Source: Roseibium aggregatum (GTDB taxonomy: Bacteria > Pseudomonadota > Alphaproteobacteria > Rhizobiales > Stappiaceae). From it: a DNA stretch of 64,000 nucleotides. Positions within the stretch are counted from its first letter, which is position 1. Every line of letters starts with the position of its first letter. This document shows, in pieces, positions 33,309 to 42,785 of the stretch. The notes under the pieces are model-generated. The model made no database searches, was not told the origin of the DNA, and saw only the letters and a program-made list of their open reading frames with translations. The stretch spans positions 124,001 through 188,000 of the forward strand of contig NZ_JABFCZ010000005.1 of NCBI RefSeq assembly GCF_014692675.1. The letters run 5' to 3'. The translations under genes and the position numbers were made by a program.

Positions 33309-33328
33309 GTGTCTCAAAAGTGAAACAC
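33309..33328. promoter_or_regulatory. Near-palindromic candidate operator between the GAF regulator and coxG
   Basis: GTGTCTCA and TGAAACAC are separated by 4 bp and match as inverted repeats at 7 of 8 positions. It lies 139 bp before coxG and 19 bp after the regulator stop. This is the size and symmetry expected for a dimeric Fis-type HTH protein. Confidence 0.5.
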
Positions 33329-33466
33329 TTGCCGGGCCGCGGTCGCCCCGGGGAGCTTTCGGCTCGCGCAATCGTCATGCACTGTTCACGATAACGGTAT
33401 GTCTTGTAAACGGTAGCGTGTATTGTCAAAACTGACCTGCAGACGAACGCGAAGGGATTTGGTCGC

Positions 33467-34156
33467 ATGGATATGAATGGCAGTTACCGCATACCGGCAT
33501 CACGGGAGACTGTCTGGGCAGCACTGAACGATCCTGAAGTGCTGAAGGAGTGCATTCCGGGGTGCGAAAAGCTGGAAATGACCAGCCCCACGGAAATGTC
33601 AGCCACGGTTACCTCCAAGATCGGCCCGGTTAAAGCCAAGTTCAACGGCGCAGTCACGCTGGAAAACATCAACCCGCCGGAGAGCTACACCATCGTCGGT
33701 GAAGGCAAGGGCGGCGTTGCCGGTTTCGCGAAGGGCTCGGCGGACGTGAGCCTGGCCGAGGAAGGCTCCGAGACGGTGCTGACCTACACGGCCCGCGCGC
33801 AGGTCGGCGGCAAGCTCGCCCAGCTTGGCAGCCGGCTGATTGATTCCACCGCGCGCAAGATGGCGGACGATTTCTTCGGAAAATTCTCCGAAAAGGTCGG
33901 CGGTGGCGGTGCCGCTGCGGACGACGAGCTTGACGCAGGTTTGATGGAGGAGGCCAAGACCAAGGCAATCGAGGAGCTTCCCTCCGATGCCTACAAGGCT
34001 GTGCAGGACGCCGAGCATGCCATTGAGGAAAGACTGCACGATGTGGAGGAAAAGGTTGAAGTCGCAGCGGGCAGGGGCGTTTTCGGCGGTCCGCTCGTCT
34101 GGGGGCTGATCGCCTTGGCCGCGATCATCGTGATCCTTGCGGTGCAGTCGATGTGA
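33467..34156 (+). CDS. coxG: CoxG-type SRPBCC protein, C-terminally membrane-anchored
   Basis: The 229-residue protein has an SRPBCC domain (residues 1-150; MDMNGSYRIPASRETVWAALNDPEVLKECIPGCEKLE, YTIVGEGKGGVAGFAKGSADVSL), as in CoxG. An acidic helical linker and a C-terminal TM helix (about 208-228) follow. In Oligotropha CoxG recruits the CO dehydrogenase to the membrane, and more recently CoxG proteins were linked to quinone shuttling for CODH; both fit a membrane anchor. A 14-bp direct repeat spans its stop codon. It is first in the coxG-S-L-M cluster. Confidence 0.9.
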   Translation: MDMNGSYRIPASRETVWAALNDPEVLKECIPGCEKLEMTSPTEMSATVTSKIGPVKAKFNGAVTLENINPPESYTIVGEGKGGVAGFAKGSADVSLAEEGSETVLTYTARAQVGGKLAQLGSRLIDSTARKMADDFFGKFSEKVGGGGAAADDELDAGLMEEAKTKAIEELPSDAYKAVQDAEHAIEERLHDVEEKVEVAAGRGVFGGPLVWGLIALAAIIVILAVQSM

Positions 34157-34166
34157 TCCTTGCGGT
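34130..34166 (+). repeat. Short direct repeat across the coxG stop codon
   Basis: GTGATCCTTGCGGT occurs at 34130-34143 and again at 34153-34166, 23 bp apart. The first copy codes for the end of the TM helix, the second includes the stop. It looks like a local duplication. Confidence 0.7.
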
Positions 34167-34292
34167 CATGAGTTGAACGAACGGCGAATTGGGCGCCGCG
34201 ATCTTCATGGCGCCGATTTTTCGGTTTAAGAATTTTTGGATTATCCCGGGGGACGCATCAATGACCCGGGTTGAATGTGAGGGAGAGAAATG

Positions 34293-34781
34293 ATGTCGAA
34301 AGTGACGATGCGACTGAACGGCAAGACGGTGTCCGCCGATGTGGAAGACCGGACGCTGCTCGTTCATTTCATTCGTGAAACCCAGGGCCTGACCGGGACC
34401 CATGTCGGTTGCGACACGTCCCAGTGCGGCGCCTGCGTTGTTCATGTGGACGGCAAGGCCGTCAAATCCTGCACCATGCTTGCCGCCCAGGCGGACGGGT
34501 CCGATGTTCTGACGGTCGAAGGTCTCGCCAACGGCGATGAACTGCACCCGGTCCAGGCGGCATTCCGCGAAAACCATGGCCTTCAGTGCGGTTTCTGCAC
34601 GCCCGGCATGATCATGACCGCAGTCGACATGATCGAACGCCATGGCGCCAAACTGGACGAAAAGACCATTCGTCATGAGCTGGAAGGCAACATCTGCCGC
34701 TGCACCGGTTACCACAACATCGTCAAGGCGATCAAAGCGGCTTCCGACCAGATGGCCGGTATGAAGACAGCCACCGAATAG
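34293..34781 (+). CDS. coxS: CO dehydrogenase-family small iron-sulfur subunit (form II type)
   Basis: This 162-residue subunit carries two [2Fe-2S] clusters that pass electrons from the molybdenum site to FAD. The N-terminal plant-type ferredoxin motif uses Cys40, Cys45, Cys48 and Cys60 ([22 protein letters not shown]). The C-terminal cluster uses Cys99, Cys102, Cys135 and Cys137 ([21 protein letters not shown]). All eight are present. ATG 34293 has better spacing to GGGAG than the adjacent ATG 34290. Confidence 0.95.
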   Translation: MSKVTMRLNGKTVSADVEDRTLLVHFIRETQGLTGTHVGCDTSQCGACVVHVDGKAVKSCTMLAAQADGSDVLTVEGLANGDELHPVQAAFRENHGLQCGFCTPGMIMTAVDMIERHGAKLDEKTIRHELEGNICRCTGYHNIVKAIKAASDQMAGMKTATE

Positions 34782-34943
34782 GTCCGTTCGCCGCCATCGC
34801 CGCAAATCGGCGGTCGGTAATTTCGCGTGATTTAGGCCTGCACCGGACAATTCACGGGCAAACGCCGTATTCCCGAGGAGGGGGACGGCCCCGTTGCGGA
34901 GATCCGGCAAACAGGCGGAAATGATTTTCCAGGGAGGAACACC

Positions 34944-37304
34944 ATGGGAGTTCAGGGTATCGGGGCACGCGCCCTCAGGAAAGAAGACAAGCGCTTCATC
35001 ACCGGCAAGGGCCGGTATACCGATGATATGGTTCTGCCGCGCATGACCTATGCGGCCTTCGTCCGGTCGCCGCATGCCCATGCGAAGATCAAGGGCATCG
35101 ATGCCAGCGCGGCCCTTGCAATGCCGGGCGTGGAAGCGGTCCTGACCGGCGAACAGCTTGTCGGCGACGGGATCGGAAACCTGATCTGCGGCTGGATGAT
35201 CCATTCCAAGGACGGTTCGCCGATGAACATGGGCGCATGGCGTGCCCTGGAACCGGAGACGGTCCGCTTCGTCGGTCAGGCTGTCGCGGTGGTGATCGCC
35301 GATACCCAGGGACAGGCCCGCGACGCGGCCGATGCGGTCGTCGTCGACTACGAGGAACTGCCGGCTGTCGTCGATATGAGCGCTGCCATGGCGCCCGGTG
35401 CACCGCAACTGCACCCGGAAGCCCCGGGCAACGTGATTTACGATTGGGAAATCGGCGACGAAGCCGCCACGAACGCGGCTTTCGATAGCGCTGCCCATGT
35501 CACGCGCCTGGACATTACCAACAACCGCCTGGTTCCGAACCCGATGGAACCCCGGGCTGCCCTTGCCGACTACGACACGGCGGAAGAGCACTACACGCTC
35601 TACACCACATCGCAAAACCCACACGTTGCGCGCCTTGTTCTGTCGGCCTTTTATAACGTGGCGCCCGAGCACAAGCTTCGGGTGATCGCCCCTGACGTCG
35701 GCGGCGGCTTCGGGTCCAAGATCTTCATCTATCCGGAAGAAATCGTTGCGCTGTGGGCTTCCAAGCGCGTCGGCCGTCCGGTGAAGTGGGTTTCGGACCG
35801 GACCGAGGCCTTCCTGACGGACGCCCATGGCCGCGACCACAAGACGGAAGCGGAACTGGCGCTCGATGCGAACAACAAGATCACCGGGTTCCGGGTCAAG
35901 ACCGTGGCGAACCTCGGGGCCTACATGTCCCTGTTCTCGTCGTCGGTGCCGACCTATCTCTACGCGACGCTGCTGTCGGGCCAGTACGATATCCCGAACA
36001 TCCACTGCAACGTGAAGACGGTCTACACCAACACGACCCCCGTGGACGCCTATCGCGGTGCGGGCCGTCCGGAAGCCACCTTCCTGGTAGAACGCATCAT
36101 CGAAACGGCCGCACGGGAAGTCGGCATGTCACCGGCGGAATTCCGCCGCAAGAACTTCATTCAGGCTTTCCCGCATCAGACGCCTGTCATCATGTGCTAT
36201 GACGCCGGCGACTATAACGCCACCCTCGATGCGGCCCTGAAGGCGATCGATTATGACGGATTCCCGGCACGCAAGTCCGAAGCCGCGTCCCGCGGCAAGC
36301 TGCGCGGCTTGGGCCTGTCCTGCTACATCGAAGCCTGCGGCATCGCGCCGTCGGCTGCAGTCGGGTCTCTCGGCGCCGGCGTCGGTCTCTGGGAGTCGGC
36401 TGAAGTCCGCGTCAACCCGGTCGGCACGATCGAGGTTCTCACCGGATCCCACAGCCACGGTCAGGGTCATGAAACAACCTTCGCCCAGCTGATTTCCGAA
36501 CGGTTCGGTGTCGATACCGACGCCGTGTCCATCGTCCACGGCGATACGGACAAGGTGCAGTTCGGCATGGGCACTTACGGGTCCCGCTCCGGCGCGGTCG
36601 GCATGTCGGCCATCGTCAAGGCGCTCGACAAGGTCGAAGCCAAGGCCAAGAAGATCGCGGCCCATCTGATGGAAGCCTCCGAAGGGGACATCCAGATCGA
36701 GGGCGGCGAACTGAAGGTTGCCGGCACCGACAAGAAGCTGAGCTTCACCGAGGTCGCTCTTGCCGCCTACACTGCCCACAACCTGCCTGAAGGCATGGAA
36801 CCGGGCTTGAAGGAAGGCGCCTTCTACGATCCGAGCAACTTCACGTTCCCGGCCGGCACCTATGCCTGCGAAGTGGAAGTCGATCCGGATACGGGCAAGA
36901 CCGAAATCGTCAACTTCGTGGCGGCCGACGACTTCGGCAAGGTCATCAACCCGATGATCGTCGAAGGCCAGGTCCATGGCGGTCTGACCCAGGGCATCGG
37001 CCAGGCGCTTCTGGAAAACGCCGCCTATGATGAAAACGGTCAGCTCGTGACCGCTTCCTACATGGACTACGCCATGCCTAGGGCCGACGACGTGCCATCC
37101 TATAACCTGCTGACCACCGAAACCATCTGTCCGGGCAACCCGCTCGGCATGAAAGGCTGCGGTGAGGCCGGCGCGATCGGATCGCCCCCGGCTGTCATCA
37201 ACGCGATTACCGATGCGATCGGGAACAACCACCTGTCCATGCCGGCCACGGCGGAAAAGGTCTGGTTGGCGGCACAGCCGGGCCTCAGTCAGGCTGCCGA
37301 ATAG
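34944..37304 (+). CDS. coxL: CO dehydrogenase-family large molybdopterin subunit, form II
   Basis: The 786-residue subunit belongs to the xanthine-oxidase family and holds the Mo-cytosine dinucleotide cofactor. The active-site loop reads AYRGAGR (residues 369-375), the form II signature; form I enzymes with proven CO oxidation have AYRCSFR. GGGFGSKIFIYPEE, GSHSHGQGHETTFAQ and the catalytic Glu in GCGEAGAIGSPPAVINA (Glu741) are intact. Gene order S-L-M also matches form II. Substrate is therefore uncertain: CO or another small molecule or aldehyde. Confidence 0.92.
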   Translation: MGVQGIGARALRKEDKRFITGKGRYTDDMVLPRMTYAAFVRSPHAHAKIKGIDASAALAMPGVEAVLTGEQLVGDGIGNLICGWMIHSKDGSPMNMGAWRALEPETVRFVGQAVAVVIADTQGQARDAADAVVVDYEELPAVVDMSAAMAPGAPQLHPEAPGNVIYDWEIGDEAATNAAFDSAAHVTRLDITNNRLVPNPMEPRAALADYDTAEEHYTLYTTSQNPHVARLVLSAFYNVAPEHKLRVIAPDVGGGFGSKIFIYPEEIVALWASKRVGRPVKWVSDRTEAFLTDAHGRDHKTEAELALDANNKITGFRVKTVANLGAYMSLFSSSVPTYLYATLLSGQYDIPNIHCNVKTVYTNTTPVDAYRGAGRPEATFLVERIIETAAREVGMSPAEFRRKNFIQAFPHQTPVIMCYDAGDYNATLDAALKAIDYDGFPARKSEAASRGKLRGLGLSCYIEACGIAPSAAVGSLGAGVGLWESAEVRVNPVGTIEVLTGSHSHGQGHETTFAQLISERFGVDTDAVSIVHGDTDKVQFGMGTYGSRSGAVGMSAIVKALDKVEAKAKKIAAHLMEASEGDIQIEGGELKVAGTDKKLSFTEVALAAYTAHNLPEGMEPGLKEGAFYDPSNFTFPAGTYACEVEVDPDTGKTEIVNFVAADDFGKVINPMIVEGQVHGGLTQGIGQALLENAAYDENGQLVTASYMDYAMPRADDVPSYNLLTTETICPGNPLGMKGCGEAGAIGSPPAVINAITDAIGNNHLSMPATAEKVWLAAQPGLSQAAE

Positions 37305-37421
37305 ACCGCAAGCGTTCGAACGCGGGGTCGGGATTAAGTTGCCCGGCCCGGCAATCTGGTTTTAATTTCCGGCTTGGGAATTCATCCTGCCGGACACCTT
37401 GGCCGACAAGGGGAGAAGAAC

Positions 37422-38222
37422 ATGTACGAAACGACTTATCATCGCGCCGGTTCGGTAGCTGATGCCGCTTCCATGATGGCGTCCGCCGAAGACGGCAAGT
37501 ACCTCGGCGGCGGCCAGACGCTGCTGCCCACCATGAAACAGCGCCTGGCCGCTCCGACCGATCTGATCGACCTGGCGAAGATCGTCGATCTTCACGGCAT
37601 CAGCGAAGCCGGTGGCGCAGTCGTCATCGGCGCTGCGACGACCCACGCCGAAGTCGCATCGTCGGCGGTGATCAATTCCAAGCTGCCCGGCCTTGCGACG
37701 CTCGCCGGCGGCATCGGCGATCCGGCCGTCCGTCACAAGGGCACGATCGGCGGTTCGATTGCCAACAACGATCCGGCTGCCGACTATCCGTCCGCCCTGG
37801 TCGCTCTGGGCGCGACGGTCAAGACCAACAAGCGCGAACTCGCTGCCGAAGACTTCTTCACCGGTATGTTCGAAACGGCCCTTGAAGACGACGAAATCGT
37901 CACATCGGTCTCGTTCCCGGTGCCGGCGAAATCGGCCTATTCCAAATACCCGAACCCGGCTTCGCGTTATGCCATGGCAGGCGTGTTCGTCGCCAAGGGA
38001 GCAGACGACTCCGTCAAGGTCGCCGTGACCGGCGCCGGCCAGGACGGCGTGTTCCGCGTCGGTGAAATGGAAAGTGCGCTCAGCTCCAACTGGTCGCCCG
38101 AAGCGGTTGCAGGGATTTCCGTGTCCTCCGACAATCTCCTGAGCGACATTCACGGCTCTGCCGCGTACCGTGCCAATCTGGTGACGGTCATGGCCAAGCG
38201 CGCGGTTGCCGCTGCCGGGTGA
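37422..38222 (+). CDS. coxM: CO dehydrogenase-family medium FAD subunit
   Basis: The 266-residue flavoprotein has both FAD-binding signatures: GGGQTLLPTMKQRL (residues 29-42) and TIGGSIANNDPAADYPSALVAL (about 107-128). The C-terminal CO_deh_flav_C domain follows. ATG 37422 with GGGAGAAGAA is chosen; the longer ORF from 37374 has no ribosome-binding site. It ends the cox operon, with a terminator 55 bp downstream. No coxDEF genes are seen. Confidence 0.94.
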   Translation: MYETTYHRAGSVADAASMMASAEDGKYLGGGQTLLPTMKQRLAAPTDLIDLAKIVDLHGISEAGGAVVIGAATTHAEVASSAVINSKLPGLATLAGGIGDPAVRHKGTIGGSIANNDPAADYPSALVALGATVKTNKRELAAEDFFTGMFETALEDDEIVTSVSFPVPAKSAYSKYPNPASRYAMAGVFVAKGADDSVKVAVTGAGQDGVFRVGEMESALSSNWSPEAVAGISVSSDNLLSDIHGSAAYRANLVTVMAKRAVAAAG

Positions 38223-38276
38223 TATTGAGACGCGGCGGATTCAGGTCTGCCGCCATTGGATGATCCAATCCGAAGA

Positions 38277-38305
38277 GCCGTCCGGTGCCCGCCGGGCGGC
38301 TTTTT
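38277..38305 (+). terminator. Terminator of the cox operon
   Basis: A 10-bp stem with two G-U pairs (38277-38286 with 38291-38300) and a GCCC loop is followed by TTTTT. Confidence 0.88.
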
Positions 38306-38447
38306 CTATTGTCGCCGTGCCTGACCCGGGCGACGTCTTCGCAACATCCTGTCGTTACAATCGGCAGGCTTTGCGGGCTATCGTGGGATAAGGAAACTTT
38401 TCTCTTTTTGTCCGTATCGTTACCATGCTAGCGCGGAGCAGGGCCGA

Positions 38448-40238
38448 TTGCTCTCTTCGTTCCACAAGACAGGTAGAGGCCTGCATTTGAAAACGGACCA
38501 CGGCACTACAGACCCCGGCAACCGGGCGTCAGGGCACAGACACAGCGATAACCCGGTATCGCGCGCATTTGCCCCCATTCGTGCGGCCTTTGTAGGCGTC
38601 GGTCTGGTCAGCCTCCTGATCAACATCCTGATGCTGACCGGTCCGCTGTTCATGCTCCAGGTCTACGACCGCGTGCTCGCAAGCGGTTCTGTTCCCACGC
38701 TCGTGGTCATCGGCATCCTGGCGCTGGTCCTTTATCTGTTTTACGGCTTTCTCGAAGGGCTGCGCAGCCGCATCCTTGCCCGCATCGCGCAAAGGGTGGA
38801 CGTCCGTCTGACCGGGCTGGTGTATCGGATGTCCAATATGCTTCCAGTGAAGTTGGGGCGCAAGGCAGCCCGGCTTCGCCCGGTTGCCGATCTCGATACC
38901 ATTCGCCAGTTCCTGTCCGGTCCGGGCCCGGGCGCCATATTCGACATCCCCTGGCTGCCGGTCTATCTGACCATCGTTTTCCTGTTCCATCCGTTGCTGG
39001 GCGTGGTGGCGCTTGGCGGCGGACTGCTGATCGTCGTCTGCATCGGCCTGAACGAAGCCATGTCGCGCGGGCCTGTCGCCGAGACAGGCCGCGAGGCTTA
39101 CCGCCGTGCGGAGGATGTGGAAAGCGGCCAGCGTAATGCGGAAGTCGTCTGCGCGATGGGGATGGATGACGCCCTGGCGTCCCGGTGGCAGGAGCAGAAC
39201 GACGCCTATCTGGTGACCCAGCGCAGGGCCGCCGACCGGACCGGATTTTTCGGCACGCTCATCAAGACGGTTCGCTTTATTCTGCAGTCGGCCATCCTCG
39301 GCACCGGCGCCTGGCTGGCGATCAAGCAGGAGATCACACCGGGTGTCATGATTGCCGCGTCGATCATGACCTCCCGGGCCCTGTCTCCGATAGAACAGGC
39401 CGTTGCCCACTGGCGCGGCTTCGTCGCCTGCCGTCAGTCTATCGCGCGTCTGCGGGAGATCCTGTCCGCGGCACCGTTGAATGCGGACATTCTCGATCTT
39501 CCGCTGCCCTGCAAGACGCTCGAGCTGGAACAGGTCGCCTGTGGCCCGTTCGGAGAGCCGCTGCCTTTCGTCGTCAACGTATCCTTCAAGCTTCAGGCAG
39601 GCGACGGTCTGGGCATTATCGGGCCGTCCGGCTCGGGCAAATCCACCCTTGCGCGGTCGCTGGTCGGTGCGGTTCCGGCACTGAAAGGCACCGTCCGCTT
39701 CGATGGCGCGGATCTTGGTCAGTGGACGTCGGAAAAACGCGGCGAGTTCATCGGTTACCTGCCTCAGGACCTGCAACTGTTCGACGGCACGATTGCGGAA
39801 AACATATCCAGGTTCCGTCAGGACGCTGCCTCCGGCGCAATCATCGAGGCGGCCACCCTTGCCGATGTCCACGATCTCATTGTCGCCTTGCCGGACGGCT
39901 ACAACACGGTGATCGGCCGATCCGGGCGCAATCTGTCGGCCGGACAGCGCCAGAGGATCGCCCTTGCGAGGGCGCTCTACGGCAACCCGTTTTTGATCGT
40001 GCTCGATGAACCTAATTCCAATCTGGACGCCGAGGGCGAAGCCGCTCTGATAAACGCCATCCGGACGATGCGGGAACGCAAATCGATCGTGGTCATCATC
40101 GCGCACCGGCCAAGCGCCATTGCGACCGTCGACAAGATCCTGTGTCTGCAGGAAGGCCGGATGACCGCCTTCGGACCGAAGGATGAAGTCCTGAAAAAGG
40201 TCGTGCAGCCCGTTCCGGCGGCAGGAACACGGAGGTAA
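38448..40238 (+). CDS. Type I secretion system ABC transporter (PrtD family)
   Basis: This 596-residue permease/ATPase exports a protein substrate across both membranes with HlyD and an outer-membrane channel. A TM domain spans about residues 45-320. The nucleotide-binding domain has Walker A GPSGSGKST, the ABC signature LSAGQRQRIALARAL and Walker B FLIVLDEPNSNLD. No in-frame ATG occurs early, so the start is TTG 38448 or possibly TTG 38487 after AGAGGC. The adaptor gene follows 2 bp later. No RTX substrate or TolC gene is adjacent. Confidence 0.92.
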   Translation: MLSSFHKTGRGLHLKTDHGTTDPGNRASGHRHSDNPVSRAFAPIRAAFVGVGLVSLLINILMLTGPLFMLQVYDRVLASGSVPTLVVIGILALVLYLFYGFLEGLRSRILARIAQRVDVRLTGLVYRMSNMLPVKLGRKAARLRPVADLDTIRQFLSGPGPGAIFDIPWLPVYLTIVFLFHPLLGVVALGGGLLIVVCIGLNEAMSRGPVAETGREAYRRAEDVESGQRNAEVVCAMGMDDALASRWQEQNDAYLVTQRRAADRTGFFGTLIKTVRFILQSAILGTGAWLAIKQEITPGVMIAASIMTSRALSPIEQAVAHWRGFVACRQSIARLREILSAAPLNADILDLPLPCKTLELEQVACGPFGEPLPFVVNVSFKLQAGDGLGIIGPSGSGKSTLARSLVGAVPALKGTVRFDGADLGQWTSEKRGEFIGYLPQDLQLFDGTIAENISRFRQDAASGAIIEAATLADVHDLIVALPDGYNTVIGRSGRNLSAGQRQRIALARALYGNPFLIVLDEPNSNLDAEGEAALINAIRTMRERKSIVVIIAHRPSAIATVDKILCLQEGRMTAFGPKDEVLKKVVQPVPAAGTRR

Positions 40239-40240
40239 CC

Positions 40241-41554
40241 ATGCCGGACACCTATAAAAAGGCGGGCAGACCGGTTTCCGACGATGTCCTGCGCCGCGCC
40301 ATCAGGCGCCATCTCCTGATCGCGGCATTCGCGGCCCTGATCGTGGTCGGCGGAATAGGCGGTTGGGCTGCGATCGCAGAGATTTCCGGCGCGGTGGTGA
40401 CGCCTGCGACGGTGGTGGTCCAAAGCAACGTCAAACACGTCCAGCACCAGGAAGGCGGGATCGTCAAGGAGATCCTGGTCAAGGACGATGACCTGGTATC
40501 CGCCGGCGACCTGCTGATCCGGCTGGACGACACGATCACCCGAGCCAATCTTGGCGCGATCAGCAAGCAACTCGGCGAACTGAAGGCGCAGGAGGCACGG
40601 CTTCTGGCGGAGCGGGACGGCAGGCAACGGATCGCATTTTCCGATGACGACATTCCGGACGATATCAAGCGCGGCCAGCAACTGCTGCTCGAGGCACGCC
40701 AGGCGAGCATTGCCGGACGCAAGGACCAGTTGCAGGAACAGATCCGGCAGTTCAACAAGCAGGCGGAGGGCCTCAAGGCCCAGCTGGAAGCCAAGGAATC
40801 GGAAATAGAGCTGATTGATGAGGAACTTGCCGATCTGGACGCATTGCTGAAAAAGCAGTTGGTCTCCAAGAGCCGGGTGTCGGCCCAACGCCGCGAACGG
40901 GCCCGGTTGCAGGGGCAATATGGCTCGTTCGTGTCGGAGATCGCCCGGATCCAGGAGGGCATCAGCGAGCGCAAGATCCAGATCCTGCAGATCGAGGAAA
41001 CCTACCGGGCGGAGCTTCTGGAAAATCTCCATGAGACCCGGTCGCAGATCGCCCAGCTGGAAGAACAGAAGATCGCCGCGCAAGACAAGCTCACCCGTAT
41101 CGATATCCGCGCACCGCAGGACGGCTATGTCCATGAACTGGCGGTTCACACCATCGGCGGCGTCGTCACGCCCGGGGAAGTATTGATGTCGATCGTTCCC
41201 CGCGCCGACCGGCTGGTGATCGAGGCAAAGGTCAAGCCGGTGGATATCGACGAATTGACGCCAGGACAGGAGGCCACCGTCCGCTTTCCGAGCTTCGACC
41301 GGCGAACCACGCCGGAACTGAAGGCAAAGCTGCTGAGCGTATCGGCGGACCTGACGATGGATCAGCGAACGGGGACCGGCTATTACACGGCACGGCTGAC
41401 CATCGATGACGCGGAACTGGCCCTTCTGGAGGGAAAGGTGCTCGTCCCTGGCATGCCCGTGGAAGTCTTCATGAAGACGCAGGACCGGACCGTTCTGAGC
41501 TATCTCATCAAACCGGTATCCGATCAGATCGCCCACGCCATGCGGGAACACTGA
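40241..41554 (+). CDS. HlyD family type I secretion periplasmic adaptor
   Basis: The 437-residue adaptor has a single N-terminal TM helix (about 24-48), the lipoyl-like half VVVQSNVKHVQHQEGGIVKEILVKDDDLVSAGDLLIRLDDT, a long coiled coil (about 95-265) and the second half IRAPQDGYVHELAVHTIGGVVTPGEVLMSIVPR. It matches PrtE/LipC-type partners of PrtD transporters. It sits 2 bp after the ABC gene and is convergent with moeA, 21 bp away. Confidence 0.94.
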   Translation: MPDTYKKAGRPVSDDVLRRAIRRHLLIAAFAALIVVGGIGGWAAIAEISGAVVTPATVVVQSNVKHVQHQEGGIVKEILVKDDDLVSAGDLLIRLDDTITRANLGAISKQLGELKAQEARLLAERDGRQRIAFSDDDIPDDIKRGQQLLLEARQASIAGRKDQLQEQIRQFNKQAEGLKAQLEAKESEIELIDEELADLDALLKKQLVSKSRVSAQRRERARLQGQYGSFVSEIARIQEGISERKIQILQIEETYRAELLENLHETRSQIAQLEEQKIAAQDKLTRIDIRAPQDGYVHELAVHTIGGVVTPGEVLMSIVPRADRLVIEAKVKPVDIDELTPGQEATVRFPSFDRRTTPELKAKLLSVSADLTMDQRTGTGYYTARLTIDDAELALLEGKVLVPGMPVEVFMKTQDRTVLSYLIKPVSDQIAHAMREH

Positions 41555-41575
41555 CCAAGGAAAAAAAGCTGCGCC

Positions 41576-42781
41576 TCAGAGCCGGATGATCGGTACGCTT
41601 GCGCCTGCCTTGAGAGCAGGGGCATGCGGCGGCCGGACGATCAATGCGCCGGACCGCGCGAGCAGGGCGAGCATGGAACTGTCCTGCTTGCCGAACGGCG
41701 TGGCGATCAGCTTGCCACCTGCGTCTTGCGCCAGCTCGGCCCGGACATAGTCCTGCCGCCGATCGTTCTCACCTATATCCGCCCCCAGGATGGCCTGGCT
41801 CTCCAGAGCGGCCGACTGTTGCCGGCCTAACATCGCGGCGAGCAGCGGTTTCAGGAACAATAACCCGCAGACAAGGCTGGAGACCGGATTGCCGGGAAGG
41901 CCCAGAACCTTGGTGGCCCCCAGATGCCCAGCCATGAGCGGCTTGCCCGGACGCATGGCGATCCGCCAGAACGCCAGGTCCATCCCTTCCGCGCCGAGCA
42001 CGTCCTGGACCAGGTCGTGATCGCCGACCGATGCGCCGCCCAGGGTCACCAGAATATCCGCCTGTGCTTCGATCGCCAGGCGGACGTGGCCGGCCATGGC
42101 AACGGAATCGTCAGGCGAAATGCCGAGATCCAGGGGCTCGCCGCCGCAATCTTCCACAAGGGCTGCGATGCCGAGATGGTTGGAGGCGATGATCTGGTCC
42201 GGCCCGGGTTCGGCCCCCGGCTGGACCAGTTCGTCTCCGGTCGCCAGGATCGCCACCACAGGTTTTTTATGAACCGGCAACCGGGCGTGGTTCATGGCCG
42301 CAGCAAGTGCAAGATCGCGATAGCCGAGTTTGCGCTGCGCTTTGAGAAGAACCTCGCCTTCCTTGAAATCGAGACCAGCAGGGCGGACGAAGGCACCGAA
42401 GGCAGGCCTTTCAAGCGCCATCACGATGTCGCCGTCGCGGGTCGTATCCTCCTGGATCAGGATCGTATCCGCACCGTCCGGGACCGGCGCGCCGGTAAAA
42501 ATCCGCACGGTTTCGCCCGGGCCGATGCTTCCGGAAAAGCCGTGGCCGGCGGGCGCTTCGCCAATGACCTTCAGTCGGGCCGGCATCGCACTGAGATCGC
42601 TGTGGCGAACGGCGTAACCGTCCATGGCAGATGCGGCAAAGGGCGGCTGGGTCCGTGTGGAGGCCAGGTCTTCACTCAGGATCCGTCCGTTGGCGTCTGC
42701 CAGCGCCACCCACTCGGTCGGCCGCGGTTCCACGCCGTCCAGCAGACGGGCTAGCGCTTCGGCAACGGGCATCAGGCTCAT
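41576..42781 (-). CDS. moeA: Molybdopterin molybdenumtransferase MoeA
   Basis: MoeA (401 residues) inserts molybdate into adenylated molybdopterin. Motifs include [83 protein letters not shown] and [14 protein letters not shown]. It ends the trp-moa operon and is 4 bp after moaC. It supports molybdoenzymes such as the Cox complex encoded 3 kb upstream. ATG 42781 is used; an internal ATG at 42772 is possible. Confidence 0.97.
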   Translation of the reverse strand: MSLMPVAEALARLLDGVEPRPTEWVALADANGRILSEDLASTRTQPPFAASAMDGYAVRHSDLSAMPARLKVIGEAPAGHGFSGSIGPGETVRIFTGAPVPDGADTILIQEDTTRDGDIVMALERPAFGAFVRPAGLDFKEGEVLLKAQRKLGYRDLALAAAMNHARLPVHKKPVVAILATGDELVQPGAEPGPDQIIASNHLGIAALVEDCGGEPLDLGISPDDSVAMAGHVRLAIEAQADILVTLGGASVGDHDLVQDVLGAEGMDLAFWRIAMRPGKPLMAGHLGATKVLGLPGNPVSSLVCGLLFLKPLLAAMLGRQQSAALESQAILGADIGENDRRQDYVRAELAQDAGGKLIATPFGKQDSSMLALLARSGALIVRPPHAPALKAGASVPIIRL

Positions 42782-42785
42782 GGGG

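Noticed and set aside
34192..34219. GGCGCC repeats followed by T-rich sequence between coxG and coxS as a terminator
   Set aside because: The stem is only 6 bp with an 11-nt loop, and the genes appear to form one operon.
34125..36005. 626-codon minus-strand frame opposite coxS and coxL
   Set aside because: Antisense shadow of conserved cox genes.
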